Origin: Clostridia bacterium
GTDB taxonomy: Bacteria; Bacillota; Clostridia; Lachnospirales; Cellulosilyticaceae
DNA: 7,206 bases
Direction: 5' to 3'
Assembly: GCA_029256345.1 (NCBI GenBank)
Contig: JAQSYC010000080.1
Span: 1-7,206 of the forward strand
Shown here: positions 7,112 to 7,206 of the stretch, one piece after another
Numbering within the stretch: position 1 is the stretch's first letter
Layout: every line of letters starts with the position of its first letter
Notes under the pieces: generated by a model
Databases searched by the model: none
What the model was told of the DNA's origin: nothing
Seen by the model: only the letters and a program-made list of their open reading frames with translations
Program-made: the position numbers and the translations under genes

Positions 7112-7124
7112 TGAACTTTGAAAA
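7112..7124 (+). promoter_or_regulatory. boxA-like antitermination site
   Basis: TGAACTTTGAAAA closely resembles the rRNA leader boxA of Firmicutes, which I recall as TGYTCTTTGAAAA; it differs at the third and fourth bases. boxA in nascent RNA is bound by NusB and NusE (S10) to make RNA polymerase resistant to Rho-dependent termination across rRNA genes. Its place about 25 nt into the transcript fits. Confidence 0.65.
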
Positions 7125-7157
7125 TAGAATAGTAACCATAAAACCAGTCGATTTATA

Positions 7158-7178
7158 GAACTTCATTTAATGAAGTTC
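7158..7178 (+). repeat. Hairpin in the rRNA leader
   Basis: GAACTTCATT (7158-7167) and AATGAAGTTC (7169-7178) are exact reverse complements around one base; as RNA this gives an 8-bp stem with the loop TTTAA. No T tract follows, so it is unlikely to be a terminator. It may be a processing or folding element of the leader. Its 5' arm repeats GAACTT from the boxA-like site. Confidence 0.75.
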
Positions 7179-7187
7179 ATGAGTACA

Positions 7188-7206
7188 AACTAAACTTAGT
7201 TTAGTT
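7188..7206 (+). repeat. Perfect palindrome at the right edge
   Basis: AACTAAACT (7188-7196) and AGTTTAGTT (7198-7206) are exact reverse complements around a single T. The second arm ends on the last base of the window, so the repeat may extend further. It would lie just before the expected 16S gene and could belong to the pre-16S processing region or be part of a longer structure. Confidence 0.7.

Larger units (their letters stand above)
7086..7206 (+). other. Probable 5' leader of a 16S-23S-5S rRNA operon, cut by the window edge
   Basis: No protein frame with a ribosome binding site follows the strong promoter. The transcript instead holds a small stem-loop, a boxA-like sequence and two further palindromes, in the order seen in rRNA leaders. 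gyrA followed by an rRNA operon is also the arrangement next to oriC in Bacillus subtilis. The 16S gene itself is not in the window, so this identification is inferred from context and leader elements. Confidence 0.75.

Noticed and set aside
6924..7166. An 80-residue minus-strand frame ending in GEGGIRTLAPVSRPIPLAG
   Set aside because: It is the antisense translation of the tRNA-Ser gene; the GEGGIRTL string is a familiar artefact of serine tRNA genes, and no ribosome binding site supports it.

Overview
This window is an AT-rich stretch of a Firmicute chromosome, most likely from the class Clostridia. The evidence is a Gram-positive type GyrB (634 residues, without the proteobacterial insert), A/T-rich codon use, strong AAGGAG ribosome binding sites, sigma-A consensus promoters and a tRNA without an encoded CCA. 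I cannot name the genus from the sequence. The order recF-gyrB-gyrA followed by the start of an rRNA operon is the classic arrangement just downstream of dnaA-dnaN, so the window probably lies next to oriC, with every gene pointing away from it.

Layout: positions 1-981 hold recF without its first ~34 codons (the window opens inside the Walker A motif). A 111-bp gap carries the probable gyrB promoter; remB/yaaB, which sits here in Bacillus subtilis, is absent. gyrB (1093-2997), gyrA (3018-5531) and a membrane-anchored C39-like cysteine peptidase (5532-6551) follow with gaps of 20 and 0 bp and look like one operon. A 3' region of about 210 bp without a gene leads to an intrinsic terminator (6761-6795). 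Next is an independent tRNA-Ser(GCT) with its own sigma-A promoter. The last ~155 bp hold a perfect AT-only inverted repeat, a full-consensus sigma-A promoter and a leader with boxB-like, boxA-like and other hairpin elements. This is what precedes a 16S rRNA gene, which should begin just beyond the right edge.

Functionally, RecF loads recombination proteins at gaps, and GyrB and GyrA form the A2B2 DNA gyrase that relaxes the positive supercoils caused by replication and by the heavily transcribed rRNA operon. The peptidase is the odd member: an envelope protein co-transcribed, and probably translationally coupled, with gyrA. Most of the window is conserved housekeeping. The observations most worth a second look are the gyrA-coupled peptidase with its duplicated N-terminal module, and the mutually exclusive pairings possible in the rRNA leader. 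I see no defence system, insertion sequence or CRISPR array.
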